In this document: one piece after another, positions 45,663 to 55,704 of the stretch
How positions within the stretch are numbered: position 1 is the stretch's first letter
How the letters are laid out: each line of letters starts with the position of its first letter
NCBI GenBank assembly: GCA_021323945.1
Contig: JAJPKA010000005.1
Location: forward strand, 31,029-95,028
Direction: 5' to 3'
Origin: Pseudomonadota bacterium
Lineage (GTDB): Bacteria; Desulfobacterota; Binatia; Binatales; Binataceae
DNA length: 64,000 nt
The notes under the pieces: model-generated
The model's database searches: none
The model's input: only the letters and a program-made list of their open reading frames with translations
What the model was told of the DNA's origin: nothing
Translations under genes and position numbers: made by a program

Positions 45663-46955
45663 TTAGGTCGGGACCCAATGCCGCAGGGGAGAACCCTTGT
45701 AACGCATCCGCGGCCGAATCAAGCGATTGTCAGAATATTGCTCGAGGCTGTGGGCAATCCAGCCGGCCGCTCGCCCAAGCGCGAAGATCGCGGCCGGCAA
45801 CCCGCGTGGGAACCCCAGCATACGCGTACAAACCGTCAGGTAGAAATCGAGATTGGGGCGAAGCTCGCTCCGCCGCCAGACGCGCTCCTCGATCTGGCAA
45901 GCCGTGTCGAACCAGCGTCTGCCCTTGTGCTGCGCGATCGAGGCCGCCACCTTTTTAAGCAGGCGAGCTCGCGGGTCGCCTGCTGGATAGATGGCGTGGC
46001 CGAAACCTGGCGGTAGCTGATTCTGTTCGCCGAACTCGCGGAGGATCGTGTCCAGCCGCACGCCCGATTCCAGCGCGGCAAACATGTTTTCGATGCGGTC
46101 GCACGCCCCACCGTGGATCGGCCCGGAGAGCGAACATAATGCTGCCAGCACCGATGCATAGAGGTCCGCCCCGGTGCTTGCCACCACTCGCGCGGCGAAA
46201 GTAGAAGCGTTGAGCTCGTGTTCGGCACAGGCAATCAGTACGCGGTCCAGCGCTCGCTTCTCCCAGGTTCGGAATTCCGGCCCCGAGAATGAGTACAACA
46301 GGCGTTCCGCAGTCCCGCAAAGCTGGCGTTTGGTGCCGCTGGTACCGGGCGAAGTCAGTGCCAGGGGCATCATTCGTACGATCTCCTGGGCATCATCGGC
46401 ACGCTGACGGTCACGGCTGCGAGGTTGAGCCGCGAGTACCGGCATCATCACCGCAAGCCGCAGCAGCGATGGCGCCTGTCGGCCTACGCCAGACAAAGCT
46501 GCGGCAACTGCCGCCGGCATCTGAGCGGTTGCAATAGCCTTGCGGAGCCGCTCGACCTCCAGGGGCGAGGGTCGCTCCCCGTGCCATAGCAGCAGGCAGA
46601 TTTCCTCGTAAGTCGCATGCTCGATCACTTCCTCGATAGGATAACCGCGATAGGCGAGCTGGCCTTCGATGATCGAACTCACCGCCGACTCGGCAACGAT
46701 CACCCCCGAAGGCGAAGCTTCAGCCTTTGGAGGTTGCGCAATGGTGACCCACGAGGATGCATCTGGCAGGCTACGAGCGCGACGGCCCCGCTCGGGCATG
46801 GTCATGCCGCGCAAAGCCTCGATATCGCTGCGGCGATAAAGGGCCTGTCGCCCAACCCGTCGCCGATAGCTCTTAAGCCATCCGCGGCTGACGTAGGCGT
46901 AGAGAGTTCCCAGTTTGACGCCCAGTTGAGCCGCAGCCTCGGCTGCGGTCAGCAT
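45663..46955 (-). CDS. citrate synthase family protein with N-terminal helix-turn-helix
   Basis: About 430 residues. The N-terminal 60 form an excisionase/MerR-like helix-turn-helix (LTAAEAAAQLGVKLGTLYAYVSRGWLKSYRR). The rest is citrate synthase-like, with active-site His in EHELNASTFAARV, GPIHGGACDR and FGHAIYPAGDPRA. Arg is in QYSDNRLIRPRMRY, and Asp is in RPNLDFYL. It would condense oxaloacetate (or another keto acid) with acetyl- or propionyl-CoA and might also bind DNA. GAGG precedes ATG 46955; the track starts 31 codons upstream at a TTG. Such fusions are known but little studied. It is divergent from the inositol-phosphate synthase gene. Confidence 0.87.
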   Translation of the reverse strand: MLTAAEAAAQLGVKLGTLYAYVSRGWLKSYRRRVGRQALYRRSDIEALRGMTMPERGRRARSLPDASSWVTIAQPPKAEASPSGVIVAESAVSSIIEGQLAYRGYPIEEVIEHATYEEICLLLWHGERPSPLEVERLRKAIATAQMPAAVAAALSGVGRQAPSLLRLAVMMPVLAAQPRSRDRQRADDAQEIVRMMPLALTSPGTSGTKRQLCGTAERLLYSFSGPEFRTWEKRALDRVLIACAEHELNASTFAARVVASTGADLYASVLAALCSLSGPIHGGACDRIENMFAALESGVRLDTILREFGEQNQLPPGFGHAIYPAGDPRARLLKKVAASIAQHKGRRWFDTACQIEERVWRRSELRPNLDFYLTVCTRMLGFPRGLPAAIFALGRAAGWIAHSLEQYSDNRLIRPRMRYKGSPLRHWVPT

Positions 46956-47251
46956 CTGGGGGCCCTCGGAGGTGGGATGAGCCGCCACTTCGCAATCACG
47001 CCATGCTGATGCCGCTTCGTCAAGCCGTACGCCTCCGCTCGTGCGCAACAGCTTGAGCCGGTACCGCTACAGGAAGACCGAGGAACAGTGCGGGTAAGAC
47101 GAGCGGTGAGTGGCAACAATTTACTTTGCTGCTCTGGTCAGTTAAAAATCATCTAAACTCGGCGGGGTTTTCACTCTTTAGCGGAACGGTAACGAAGAGC
47201 AGGCGCGCATTACATCAATTCTAGCAACACCGCACAGACCAACGGAGGGAC

Positions 47252-48349
47252 ATGTCCAACATTCGACTGGCAATCGTCGGGGTGGGTAATTGCGCATCTT
47301 CTTTACTCCAAGGCTTGGAGTACTATCGCCACCTCGGTGAACAAACCAGGCCGGTTGGCCTGATGCACTACGATCTTGGGGGCTATCGACCCAATGACCT
47401 GGAGGTGGTTTGTGCTTTCGATATCGACAGCCGCAAGGTCGGTCGCCCCTTGGAAGAAGCCTGCTTCGCCCCACCGAACAACACGGCTACCATCTGGAGC
47501 GATTTGCCCCATTACGGGGTCACAGTGCAGATGGGAGAACTGCACGACGGCGTTGCGCCGCATATGCGCGATTATCCACCGGAGAGGACGTTCGTCCCAG
47601 CATCACTGCCACCGGTGAATATCGAGGAAGAGCTGCGCAAGAGTGGTGCGGAGATCATGTTATGCTATCTGCCGGTTGGCAGTCAGAAAGCCGTTGAGCG
47701 GTACGCCCGGGCCTGTCTTGAAACCGGGGTCAGTTTGCTGAACTGCATGCCGGTCTTCATTGTCTCTTCCCCAAAATGGGCGGCCGAATTTACCGCCCGG
47801 CGTATCCCGGTGGTAGGCGACGACGTTAAGTCGCAGCTTGGTTCAACTATTTTGCACCGCGCGATCATGAAGTTATTCGCCGAACGCGGCATCAAACTCA
47901 AGCATACTTATCAGCTCAATACCGGTGGCAACACCGATTTTCTCAACATGCTGGACCGTTCGCGTCTGGGCAGCAAACGCCAGTCCAAGACCGAGGCAGT
48001 GCAAAGCGTTTTGCCCGAGCGAATGCCCGATGTAAATGTCCACATCGGGCCCTCCGACTATGTTCCTTGGCAAAAGGACAACAAGGTCTGCTTTCTGCGC
48101 ATCGAGGGCGAAGGTTTCGCCGGCATTCCGATCGAGTTGGAATTGCGGATGTCGGTTGAAGATTCGCCCAATTCAGGCGGGGTGGTTATCGATGCCATTC
48201 GCTGCTTAAAGTTGGCGCGTGATCGCAAAATTGGCGGGCCGCTTATCTCGATTGCCGCCTATACGATGAAGCATCCTCCGGAGCAGATCCCCGACAATAT
48301 TGCGCGTGAACGGGTAGAAAAGTTCATCAGCGGCGAAATTGAACGCTAG
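47252..48349 (+). CDS. inositol-3-phosphate synthase
   Basis: A 365-residue NAD-dependent enzyme converting glucose 6-phosphate to 1L-myo-inositol 1-phosphate. The NAD loop is LAIVGVGNCASSLLQGLEYY. Family stretches include VGDDVKSQLGSTILHR and TYQLNTGGNTDFLNMLDR (catalytic region near residue 230). The length fits the short actinobacterial/archaeal-type form. It may feed inositol phospholipids or mycothiol-like thiols; no partner gene is nearby. CGGAGGG precedes ATG 47252. The next gene, coaBC, follows 90 bases later. Confidence 0.94.
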   Translation: MSNIRLAIVGVGNCASSLLQGLEYYRHLGEQTRPVGLMHYDLGGYRPNDLEVVCAFDIDSRKVGRPLEEACFAPPNNTATIWSDLPHYGVTVQMGELHDGVAPHMRDYPPERTFVPASLPPVNIEEELRKSGAEIMLCYLPVGSQKAVERYARACLETGVSLLNCMPVFIVSSPKWAAEFTARRIPVVGDDVKSQLGSTILHRAIMKLFAERGIKLKHTYQLNTGGNTDFLNMLDRSRLGSKRQSKTEAVQSVLPERMPDVNVHIGPSDYVPWQKDNKVCFLRIEGEGFAGIPIELELRMSVEDSPNSGGVVIDAIRCLKLARDRKIGGPLISIAAYTMKHPPEQIPDNIARERVEKFISGEIER

Positions 48350-48439
48350 GCAAGCTCGCTCCCGGCAATGATTACGAAGCAGGACCGACCACATTCCGCC
48401 TTTGGCTCCCAGCCGCTGGGTGAGTAAGATCTGGCTGCC

Positions 48440-49690
48440 ATGAATCCGCTGTCAGGAAAAACGATAGTGGTGGGCGTTTCCGGCGGAATCGCGGCCTACA
48501 AGGCGGCTGAATTGGTACGGCTGCTGATTTCCGCTGAGGCGCGTGTGCGCGTGATGATGACGCGCAATGCGCAGCAGTTCATCACCCCGCTTACTCTGCA
48601 GACCCTTAGCCTTAACCCGGTCGCCACCGAGACTTTCAGCCTCACTCAGGAATCCGAGATCGGCCATATCCGCCTGGCCGACTCAGCGGATGCTATTGTG
48701 ATTGCACCCGCCAGTGCTGACGTGATCGCCAAGGCGGCGCATGGCTTGGCCGATGATCTGGTTTCAACGGTGCTGCTGGCGGCACGATGTCCGATCGCCT
48801 TTGCGCCGGCCATGAATGTTCACATGTATGAGCATCCTGCGGTGGTGGAGAACCTCGCCAAGTTAAGGGCTCGAGGTATAACTATCGTGGAACCTGCCGC
48901 CGGCGAGCTGGCTTGTGGTTATGAGGGTAAGGGCCGTTTGCCGGAGCCCGCTTTCATTGTCGAGGAGCTGATCCGGATGCTCTCCCGCCAGGATCTTGCC
49001 GCTGAGCGGATCCTGATAACGGCGGGGCCCACCCAGGAAGCTATCGACCCGGTGCGCTTCGTGTCGAATCGTTCCACCGGCAAAATGGGCTTCGCCATCG
49101 CAAAGGCCGCATGGCGCCGCGGAGCCACCGTGCGTTTGGTGGCCGGCCCCTCGAGTTTGCCCACGCCCTATGGTGTGGAGCGCATCGACGCTGTCAGTGC
49201 AGCCGATCTGCTGCGGGCAACCTCCCTCAACTTCCCTTGGTGTTCCGTCCTGATAATGGCAGCGGCAGTCGCTGATTTTCGTCCAGCCAAACCCGCCACT
49301 CATAAGCTCAAGAAAAATCCGAAGGGAATGACTCTCGAGCTCGCCGCCATCGACGATGAACTCCCCCGGCTCGCCGCACAAAAGGGCGACCGGCTGCTGG
49401 TCGGATTTGCTGCAGAAACCGAAGATCTCGAAAGCAATGCGGTCGACAAGCTCCGACGGAAAATGCTCGACTTCATTGTGGCCAACGACGTATCGCGCTC
49501 TGATGCAGGATTCGCGGCCGATACCAATGTTGTTACAATCATCGACGCGGAGGGGCGGCGCGAGACCACGCCGAAGCTGAGTAAGCTCGAGGTTGGCGAC
49601 GTCATTCTGAATCGGCTGGTCAGTCTCCGAACGCAACGTTCGAAACCCTCCGATTCCAAGGCTCATCGACTTGCATCTGCGTCGAACTAA
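48440..49690 (+). CDS. coaBC: bifunctional phosphopantothenoylcysteine decarboxylase/phosphopantothenate-cysteine ligase
   Basis: A 416-residue CoA-biosynthesis enzyme. The N-terminal flavoprotein decarboxylase has [18 protein letters not shown], the catalytic His region [14 protein letters not shown], and [14 protein letters not shown]. The C-terminal ligase has [25 protein letters not shown] and the AAVADFRP and KLKKNP stretches. It makes 4-phosphopantetheine from phosphopantothenate, cysteine and CTP. The length is normal. It is followed by a possible rdgB-like remnant (49743-49860). Confidence 0.96.
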   Translation: MNPLSGKTIVVGVSGGIAAYKAAELVRLLISAEARVRVMMTRNAQQFITPLTLQTLSLNPVATETFSLTQESEIGHIRLADSADAIVIAPASADVIAKAAHGLADDLVSTVLLAARCPIAFAPAMNVHMYEHPAVVENLAKLRARGITIVEPAAGELACGYEGKGRLPEPAFIVEELIRMLSRQDLAAERILITAGPTQEAIDPVRFVSNRSTGKMGFAIAKAAWRRGATVRLVAGPSSLPTPYGVERIDAVSAADLLRATSLNFPWCSVLIMAAAVADFRPAKPATHKLKKNPKGMTLELAAIDDELPRLAAQKGDRLLVGFAAETEDLESNAVDKLRRKMLDFIVANDVSRSDAGFAADTNVVTIIDAEGRRETTPKLSKLEVGDVILNRLVSLRTQRSKPSDSKAHRLASASN

Positions 49691-49742
49691 GCCAATCTGG
49701 CCTTTAGTAGTTACCCTAATCCGAGCGACGCTACAGATTTGA

Positions 49743-49860
49743 ACCCGCCGAAGCGATTTCCAGCCGAGCGGGACCACCGAACTCATCGCCGACGATTCGG
49801 GCTTAGAGTCGTCGCCAAGAGGTTTGTGGTTCATGGTTTATCTCTTTGAGTTGAATAGAC
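49743..49860 (+). pseudogene. possible remnant of rdgB/HAM1 (XTP/dITP diphosphatase)
   Basis: In the gap after coaBC, one frame reads SGTTELIADDSGLES. The segment IADDSGLE (49785-49808) is the hallmark substrate/metal loop of RdgB/HAM1 pyrophosphatases. The frame opens only at 49743, right after a stop, and the sequence beyond has no further recognisable RdgB signature. It could be a decayed gene or a chance match of eight residues. Weak call. Confidence 0.22.
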
Positions 49861-49983
49861 AAACTCAGACCTTAGCGGCGTGCGCCGCTAAAGCGCTCGG
49901 TTGCGCATGGAGCCTGACAACCAACAGAGATGAGGCGGGAACTGCCAGGCTTGTGATCCTTCCAAAGGGCTCGGGTCGCAGCC

Positions 49984-51807
49984 CTATTCGATGGTCACAC
50001 CTTCGAAATCGCCCTTTTCGCGCCAGCGGGCAAGCATCTCGTAGAATCGCACGGCGCCATCCGGGTCCGAGGCCTCAAGGAAACCCTGCCCTCCCTGCTG
50101 ACCCTCGCCATTGTAGTAACCCGGAGTGCACGAACTCTGATATTCCGACATCAAGGTTTTCCGAGTAACCCTTTCCACCCAGCGCGCCTCGGCTTCACGG
50201 GTGGGCTCAATCGAGCGTGCTCCACGAGCTTTTACCTCGGCTGCCAGATGCGCGATATGGGTCGCCTGCCCCTCAAGCATATAAGTGAAGTTCGGGGCCA
50301 GGCCGGTCTGCGTCAGTCCCATGTGAAACAAATTGGGGAAGCCATGACTGAGAAAACCAAAATGGGTCTTCATTCCGTTGGCCCAGTACTCGGACAGCGC
50401 CAAGCCGCTGCGTCCATAGACTTCGAGCTCAGCGCGACGAGTATAGGCAGTCCCAACCTCAAACCCGGTCGCGAAGATAAGGCAGTCGAGCTCGTATTCG
50501 ACTCCGTCCACTACGACTCCACGCTCAGTGATGCGCTCGACCCCTTTACCCCGAGTGTCAACCAACTTCACGTTAGGCCGATTAAAGGTGGGGAGATATT
50601 CGTCGTTAAAGGTTGGACGCTTACACCACTGTCCGTACCACGGCTTGAGCGCCTCGGCGGTCGCGCGGTCCTTGACGATTGCTTCAACGCGGGCCCGGAT
50701 TTCATTCATCTTTTGAAAGTCGGCGATTTCGGCCATTAGTGCCATCTCTTGCTCAGAGAGATTGCCTTGCTTATCGGACAGCAGCCTAGCCAGATTTTTG
50801 AACAGGCTCGTCCACTTATCGCCGACCAAATCTTCTTCAATCGGAATTCCCGCCAGAATCGAGCAAAAGTTGTGGTTACGGTACGCCTGCCATCCAGGTC
50901 GCAGCGATTTCACCCATTCCGGATCGGTTGGCTTGTTGCCCCGCTCATCGACCGAAGATGGCGTGCGCTGGAAGACATAAAGCTGCTTGGCCCATTGGCC
51001 GAGATGCGGAACACATTGAACCGCGGTGGCCCCCGTACCAATTATTCCTACTCGCTTGTCGCCAAGCTTGGTCAGACCACCGGTCGTGTCGCCACCAGTG
51101 TACTCATAGTCCCAGCGACTGGTGTGAAAGGTGTGCCCTTTGAATTTCTCGATTCCCGGGATACCGGGTAACTTGGGCCGGTTGAGAGGTCCGCTCGACA
51201 TGATAACGAAGCGCGTTCTAAAAACGTCGCCCCGATCAGTTGTCACCGTCCAACGTTTATCGGTATCATCCCAGCGAGCTTCCTTTACCTGAGTTTGAAA
51301 ACAAGCGCATCTGTACAAATCGAAATGCCTGCCAATGCGTTGAGCATGTTCATAGATCTCAGGTGCGAACGAGTATTTTTCTTTCGGGATATAACCTGTC
51401 TCTTCCAGCAAAGGTAAGTAGATATACGATTCGATATCGCACTGCGCACCTGGATAGCGGTTCCAGTACCAGGTTCCGCCAAAATCGCCTGCTTTTTCGA
51501 TGATCCGAATTACCGTTATGCCGACCTGCTGCAGTCTGGCTGCAGCCAGCAGACCACCAAACCCGCCGCCCACGATCAGGGCCTCGAGCTCCTCGTGAAG
51601 CGCAGCTCGAGTAAACGGCTTGGTATACGGATCGTTCTCATAGCGAGAAAGGTCACCCGCGACCTCACGATACTGGTTGTTACCGTCGGGGCGCAGCCGT
51701 TTAGCCCGCTCTTCGGCATACTTCCGCCGCAGTTCAGCGGGGTCGAACCCGAGTTCGTTAGGCGTGGGAATTCGAGTAGATTGGCTTTCGATTGTCGATT
51801 CGCTCAT
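49984..51807 (-). CDS. flavin-containing Baeyer-Villiger-type monooxygenase
   Basis: A 607-residue class B flavoprotein monooxygenase. The first FAD loop is [14 protein letters not shown] and the second (NADPH) loop is [31 protein letters not shown] and the BVMO fingerprint [12 protein letters not shown] (FxGxxxHxxxWD) are both exact. The N-terminal extension of about 80 residues resembles the cyclododecanone/phenylacetone monooxygenase group. It would insert oxygen into a ketone to give an ester or lactone. GGGGAGC precedes ATG 51807. It has no obvious operon partner; the gene to its right runs in the same direction but 434 bases away. Confidence 0.92.
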   Translation of the reverse strand: MSESTIESQSTRIPTPNELGFDPAELRRKYAEERAKRLRPDGNNQYREVAGDLSRYENDPYTKPFTRAALHEELEALIVGGGFGGLLAAARLQQVGITVIRIIEKAGDFGGTWYWNRYPGAQCDIESYIYLPLLEETGYIPKEKYSFAPEIYEHAQRIGRHFDLYRCACFQTQVKEARWDDTDKRWTVTTDRGDVFRTRFVIMSSGPLNRPKLPGIPGIEKFKGHTFHTSRWDYEYTGGDTTGGLTKLGDKRVGIIGTGATAVQCVPHLGQWAKQLYVFQRTPSSVDERGNKPTDPEWVKSLRPGWQAYRNHNFCSILAGIPIEEDLVGDKWTSLFKNLARLLSDKQGNLSEQEMALMAEIADFQKMNEIRARVEAIVKDRATAEALKPWYGQWCKRPTFNDEYLPTFNRPNVKLVDTRGKGVERITERGVVVDGVEYELDCLIFATGFEVGTAYTRRAELEVYGRSGLALSEYWANGMKTHFGFLSHGFPNLFHMGLTQTGLAPNFTYMLEGQATHIAHLAAEVKARGARSIEPTREAEARWVERVTRKTLMSEYQSSCTPGYYNGEGQQGGQGFLEASDPDGAVRFYEMLARWREKGDFEGVTIE

Positions 51808-52241
51808 CGCTTGCTCCCCTTGAACGGGCGTGACAGCGCTTCTCTGTCAGGTGACCTCTTCGGCTTATCTTGTCTCCGGGTCGGTGACACTTTATGTGTC
51901 CAGGCAGCACTACTTAATTACTCGAGCATATGTCAAGTGCGGCAACATTCGGCGCCGGAGCTATCTCGGTCGCCAATTGGAGCACGGCATTCTGAGGCCA
52001 GAAGACGCGGCTTCGACCATGACGTTCCTGGAGTGCTGCGCCAGGAAAGAGCCAGGGTGCTTTTCGGTCGAGGCCGGCAAGGCCGAGGTCAAAGCGAATC
52101 GCCGATAAGCTCGACCGCCCAGGGGGCAGGTCTAACGACTTTGATAGACTTGCGTGCTCCTCCCATGGGCATCTACGACCTGCATTGATGTGCGGGGTTG
52201 CACAAGCGGTCGTTTCGTCCAGCACGCCTTAATCGATTCGA
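51808..52241. other. intergenic region without a supported gene
   Basis: About 430 bases between the BVMO and the cyclase/ATPase gene. Short ORFs in both directions show no family motif. The region probably holds the BVMO promoter and the terminator of the cyclase gene, but I cannot place either. Confidence 0.5.
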
Positions 52242-55200
52242 TCAATTCAATTGGTCCAGCAATGTTCTGGCATCACGCAGGTCAGCAGTATCGAAGCCCT
52301 CAGTAAACCAGTCGTAAACTCCTGAAAGCGTGGCGCGCGCCTCGGCCGGGCGGTCCTGTTGCATTAGCAGACGCGTCAAACTGATGGCAGCGCGCAGTTC
52401 GGCGGACTTAGCGATCTGTTTGCGTGAAATGTCGAGCGCCGCACGGAAAGATGCCTCACCGGCCGCCAGATCAACCGGGCTGGCCATCAGCGTAAGCTCG
52501 CCCCGGAGTCGATGCAATTCCGCTTTGGCCTCTGCGTCGCCGGTCTGATCTCCCAGGTCCACAGCTGCTGTGACCACCTTTAGCCCTTCCGAAGGCTGAT
52601 GCGCTGTGAGCAATGAAAACGCCAGACTTGCATTAACCCAACCCGGGACGGTCGCTCCGGTGCTCACGATGGAATTCAGGGCGGTTTTTATTTCCTTGAC
52701 TCCATCCTCGGCTCTTCCTACAAGTCCGAGACTTTGGCCATGGATCACCTGGCCGAAATAATGCCAGTTACTGAAGCCGTGTTCGGCAGTCAGCGCGAGT
52801 AACGCGTCGCTGTATTTCAGTGCTTCTACCCCCTCACCGCGCCATGCCAGAACCGTTGCTAAGCCGTTCAACGCAAATGCTACCGGCAAGAGTTGGCCAC
52901 GCTCTCTGGAAGACGCCAGGAACTCCAACGCCAGACGCAGTGCCTTGTCCGGGTAGCCCAGCGCGTGGGTGCACAGGCAAGTGAAATAAAGGCAGGCAGC
53001 TCGTAAATGTTCCTCCCCCGCCGGCAGCGCAGGTTCATGCGCTACCGTGCTAAGCCCCTTCTCGGCATGTTCGCGAGCGGCGGTGAAATCTCCAAGCAAC
53101 CACAGCACGTTGGCGAGAGAGCCATGAGCTTGCAATTGCAGGTTCGGGTCATGCTCATGATCTGCAATCCCGAGCAGCTTCCAGCCGATATCCTGCGCCT
53201 TGCGCAACTCGAGGCGAAACGCCGCAAGGACCGACATTCCCACCAGTGAGTAGAAGATCTGGTTAGTGTCACGAAGCCCTTCTGCGAGCTCGTAGCGGCG
53301 CGCCAGGTGATGCTCGTACTCAGCCGTGGCGTAGCCATTCATCACAATAGCCGCGTCACCCAGGCCCGCACGAATCGCTATCTCCTTACGGTCACGCTCA
53401 GCACCAGGCGGTAACTTCTCGAGGATAGCCAAGGCCTGTTCCAGATATGCAACAGCCTGTGAGTACGTGGAACGCAGCTGCGCCTGCTGTCCAGCGCGGA
53501 TGAGGTAATCGATAGCGCGCGAAGCGTTTGCGCTGCGGCTGTAGTGATAGGCAACATCCGCCGCATGGTCATCGATCGCGTCGCTAAACAGCGTTTCGAG
53601 CGCCTGTGCGACCCGCTCATGCAGCACAACGCGCCGTTCGAGCAACAGCGAATTGTATGCGACCTCCTGGGTCAGTGCATGTTTGAAAACATATTCAACT
53701 TCCGCAAAGGCCGGCCGCTCGTAAAGGAATTCGCCAGCCTGCAAGTTGACAATCGCACCGTCCAGTTCGCTCTCCGGGTAGTCAAGGACGCGACTCATCA
53801 AGGGCCGCGAAAACTGTCGGCCGATTACGGCCAGAGTTTGAAGCACCTCTTTCTCCCTGGTCGGAAGCCGGTCGATACGCGATGAGAGCAATGTTCGTAC
53901 GGTCAGGGGGAGTCGTAACGTCTCGAGCTCCCTGGTCAGCTTTAGCTCTCCGGAATCCGCAGAGCGCCGCACGATACCTTGCTCGAACAAGGCTTGGACC
54001 AATTCTTCGATAAAAAACGGGTTGCCCTGAGTCTTGTCGATAATCAACTGGCGCAGTCGCGCCAATTCCCCTCGTTCGCCCAGAATCGCGTCGAGCATCT
54101 GCGCCGCATTTTCAATTGAAAGCGGCTCCAACCGTACCTGATTATAGTAGCTCTTGTTGCTCCATTCGTGCCGATAGTCTGGGCGATAGTTGACAAGTAA
54201 CAAGAGCGGAGCGTTGGCGATGCTATCTACCAGTAAATTAAGAAAGCCCTGGGTCTCGTTGTCCAGCCAGTGCAGGTCTTCAAACACGAGCAGCAGCGGC
54301 CGGTTCAGCGCTTCACGCAGCAGCAGGCGCTTGACCGCATCGAGCGTGCGCCGCCGCCTTATCTGAGGATCCATCTGAGCAAGCGGATCGGAAGAATCCT
54401 GTATACCCAGCAGGGTGAACAGGTACGGCAAGGTATCTTCGAGGCGCCGCTCAAGTGCAAGCACTTTGCTGGTCACTTTATCGCGGGCCCGCCGGCGCCA
54501 CGGCGAGAAGACACGGCCTGCATCGACAGCCAGCAATCGAGCTACCCGTTCTTCGCGCCGTCTCCGCTTGTCATCTTCCTCGGCGACCCCAAAGTAGTGC
54601 TTCAATAACTCAATGACCGGAAAGTAGGATGTTTCTCTGTTGTGCGCGAGCGAAAACGTTTCCAGTACCGTGCACTCGCTCTGTGCCAGTATTTTGAATT
54701 CATGAAATAACCGCGACTTGCCGACGCCTGCCTCGCCCAGAACGGCGGCGATCTGTCCGCGACCGCTCTTGACGGCTGCAAGCGACATTCTTAGCTGCTC
54801 GAGTTCACGCCGCCGTCCGACAAAGCTGGAAAGTCCTCGCTCCGCAGAGAGCTGGAAACTGGTTCGAAGCGGTCCCAGTCCGACGACTTCATAAATAGCA
54901 ACTGGCTCGCTCACCCCTCGAATGCGGACGGGACCCAATGGTCTGAATTTGAAGTAGCCATCACACAACTTTCTGGTCTCGGCTGTCACCGCAACCGAGC
55001 CGATCGGTGCCAGCGCTTGGAGCCGGGCGGCTAAGCCGATCGAATGTCCGATGGGCGTGTACTCAGCTCGTCCACCGACTGACAGAGAGCGCACAACCGC
55101 CTCGCCGCTGTTAATCCCAACCCTGGCTTGCACGCGCCTGCTCTCTTCAACACCGATGCGGTTGCAATGCCGGTTTAACTCGTCGTGTATCCGCAGAGCG

Positions 55201-55664
55201 GCGTACAGCGCACGTTGAGCGTGATCCTCATGCGCAATTGGAGCGCCAAAAATGGCGAAGACGCCGTCGCCAGTCGACTGAACCACGTAGCCGCTGTAGC
55301 GGCGGATTGCCTCCACCATCAATCGCAATGCCGGATCGATGATATTACGAGCCTGCTCAGGGTCGAGGTCTTCAATGAGCTCCATCGAGCCCTTGATATC
55401 CGCAAACAGCGCGGTAACGGTTTTGCGCTCGTCTTTGCCTGAGAGCCGCGACTCCATCGGCTGCAGGCTGATGGATTTTGAGGCGGCAGTGCTACCTGAA
55501 TGGGTGGAGTCGCGGGCCAGAGCCGTGCCACAGTCGCCGCAGAATCTGGACGTCGCCGCATTTTCCGCACCGCACCTGGCGCAAACGATGGGCAACGCCG
55601 CGCCACACTGGGAGCAAAACCTTTTTGCGACTGGATTTTTGGTTCCGCAGTTTGAACAGAGCAT
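52242..55664 (-). CDS. zinc-ribbon/class III cyclase-domain/AAA ATPase/TPR signalling protein
   Basis: A 1140-residue multidomain protein. It begins with two zinc ribbons (CSNCG...CSQCG, CARCG...CGDCG, about 3-47). A class III nucleotide cyclase domain follows (about 78-265), with metal Asp in LFADIKGSMELIE and STGDGVFAIFGAP. The usual Asn of the transition-state motif is Gly (GHSIGLAARL), so catalysis is doubtful. A STAND-like AAA ATPase comes next (Walker A VLGEAGVGKSRL, about 300), then TPR-like helical repeats to the end. It probably acts as a signal-dependent switch or scaffold. It is a single gene in the same direction as the BVMO. Confidence 0.88.
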   Translation of the reverse strand: MLCSNCGTKNPVAKRFCSQCGAALPIVCARCGAENAATSRFCGDCGTALARDSTHSGSTAASKSISLQPMESRLSGKDERKTVTALFADIKGSMELIEDLDPEQARNIIDPALRLMVEAIRRYSGYVVQSTGDGVFAIFGAPIAHEDHAQRALYAALRIHDELNRHCNRIGVEESRRVQARVGINSGEAVVRSLSVGGRAEYTPIGHSIGLAARLQALAPIGSVAVTAETRKLCDGYFKFRPLGPVRIRGVSEPVAIYEVVGLGPLRTSFQLSAERGLSSFVGRRRELEQLRMSLAAVKSGRGQIAAVLGEAGVGKSRLFHEFKILAQSECTVLETFSLAHNRETSYFPVIELLKHYFGVAEEDDKRRRREERVARLLAVDAGRVFSPWRRRARDKVTSKVLALERRLEDTLPYLFTLLGIQDSSDPLAQMDPQIRRRRTLDAVKRLLLREALNRPLLLVFEDLHWLDNETQGFLNLLVDSIANAPLLLLVNYRPDYRHEWSNKSYYNQVRLEPLSIENAAQMLDAILGERGELARLRQLIIDKTQGNPFFIEELVQALFEQGIVRRSADSGELKLTRELETLRLPLTVRTLLSSRIDRLPTREKEVLQTLAVIGRQFSRPLMSRVLDYPESELDGAIVNLQAGEFLYERPAFAEVEYVFKHALTQEVAYNSLLLERRVVLHERVAQALETLFSDAIDDHAADVAYHYSRSANASRAIDYLIRAGQQAQLRSTYSQAVAYLEQALAILEKLPPGAERDRKEIAIRAGLGDAAIVMNGYATAEYEHHLARRYELAEGLRDTNQIFYSLVGMSVLAAFRLELRKAQDIGWKLLGIADHEHDPNLQLQAHGSLANVLWLLGDFTAAREHAEKGLSTVAHEPALPAGEEHLRAACLYFTCLCTHALGYPDKALRLALEFLASSRERGQLLPVAFALNGLATVLAWRGEGVEALKYSDALLALTAEHGFSNWHYFGQVIHGQSLGLVGRAEDGVKEIKTALNSIVSTGATVPGWVNASLAFSLLTAHQPSEGLKVVTAAVDLGDQTGDAEAKAELHRLRGELTLMASPVDLAAGEASFRAALDISRKQIAKSAELRAAISLTRLLMQQDRPAEARATLSGVYDWFTEGFDTADLRDARTLLDQLN

Positions 55665-55704
55665 GACTTGCCATCAATGAGCAGCGTTGCCGTTGTGCGA
55701 GCTT

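Noticed and set aside
48863-49834. 323-codon minus-strand ORF antisense to coaBC
   Set aside because: Fully covered by coaBC, which has unmistakable family motifs; this is a shadow of high-GC coding.
51830-52225. ORFs of 92 and 103 codons between the BVMO and the cyclase gene
   Set aside because: They overlap in opposite directions, lack motifs and have composition unlike neighbouring proteins.
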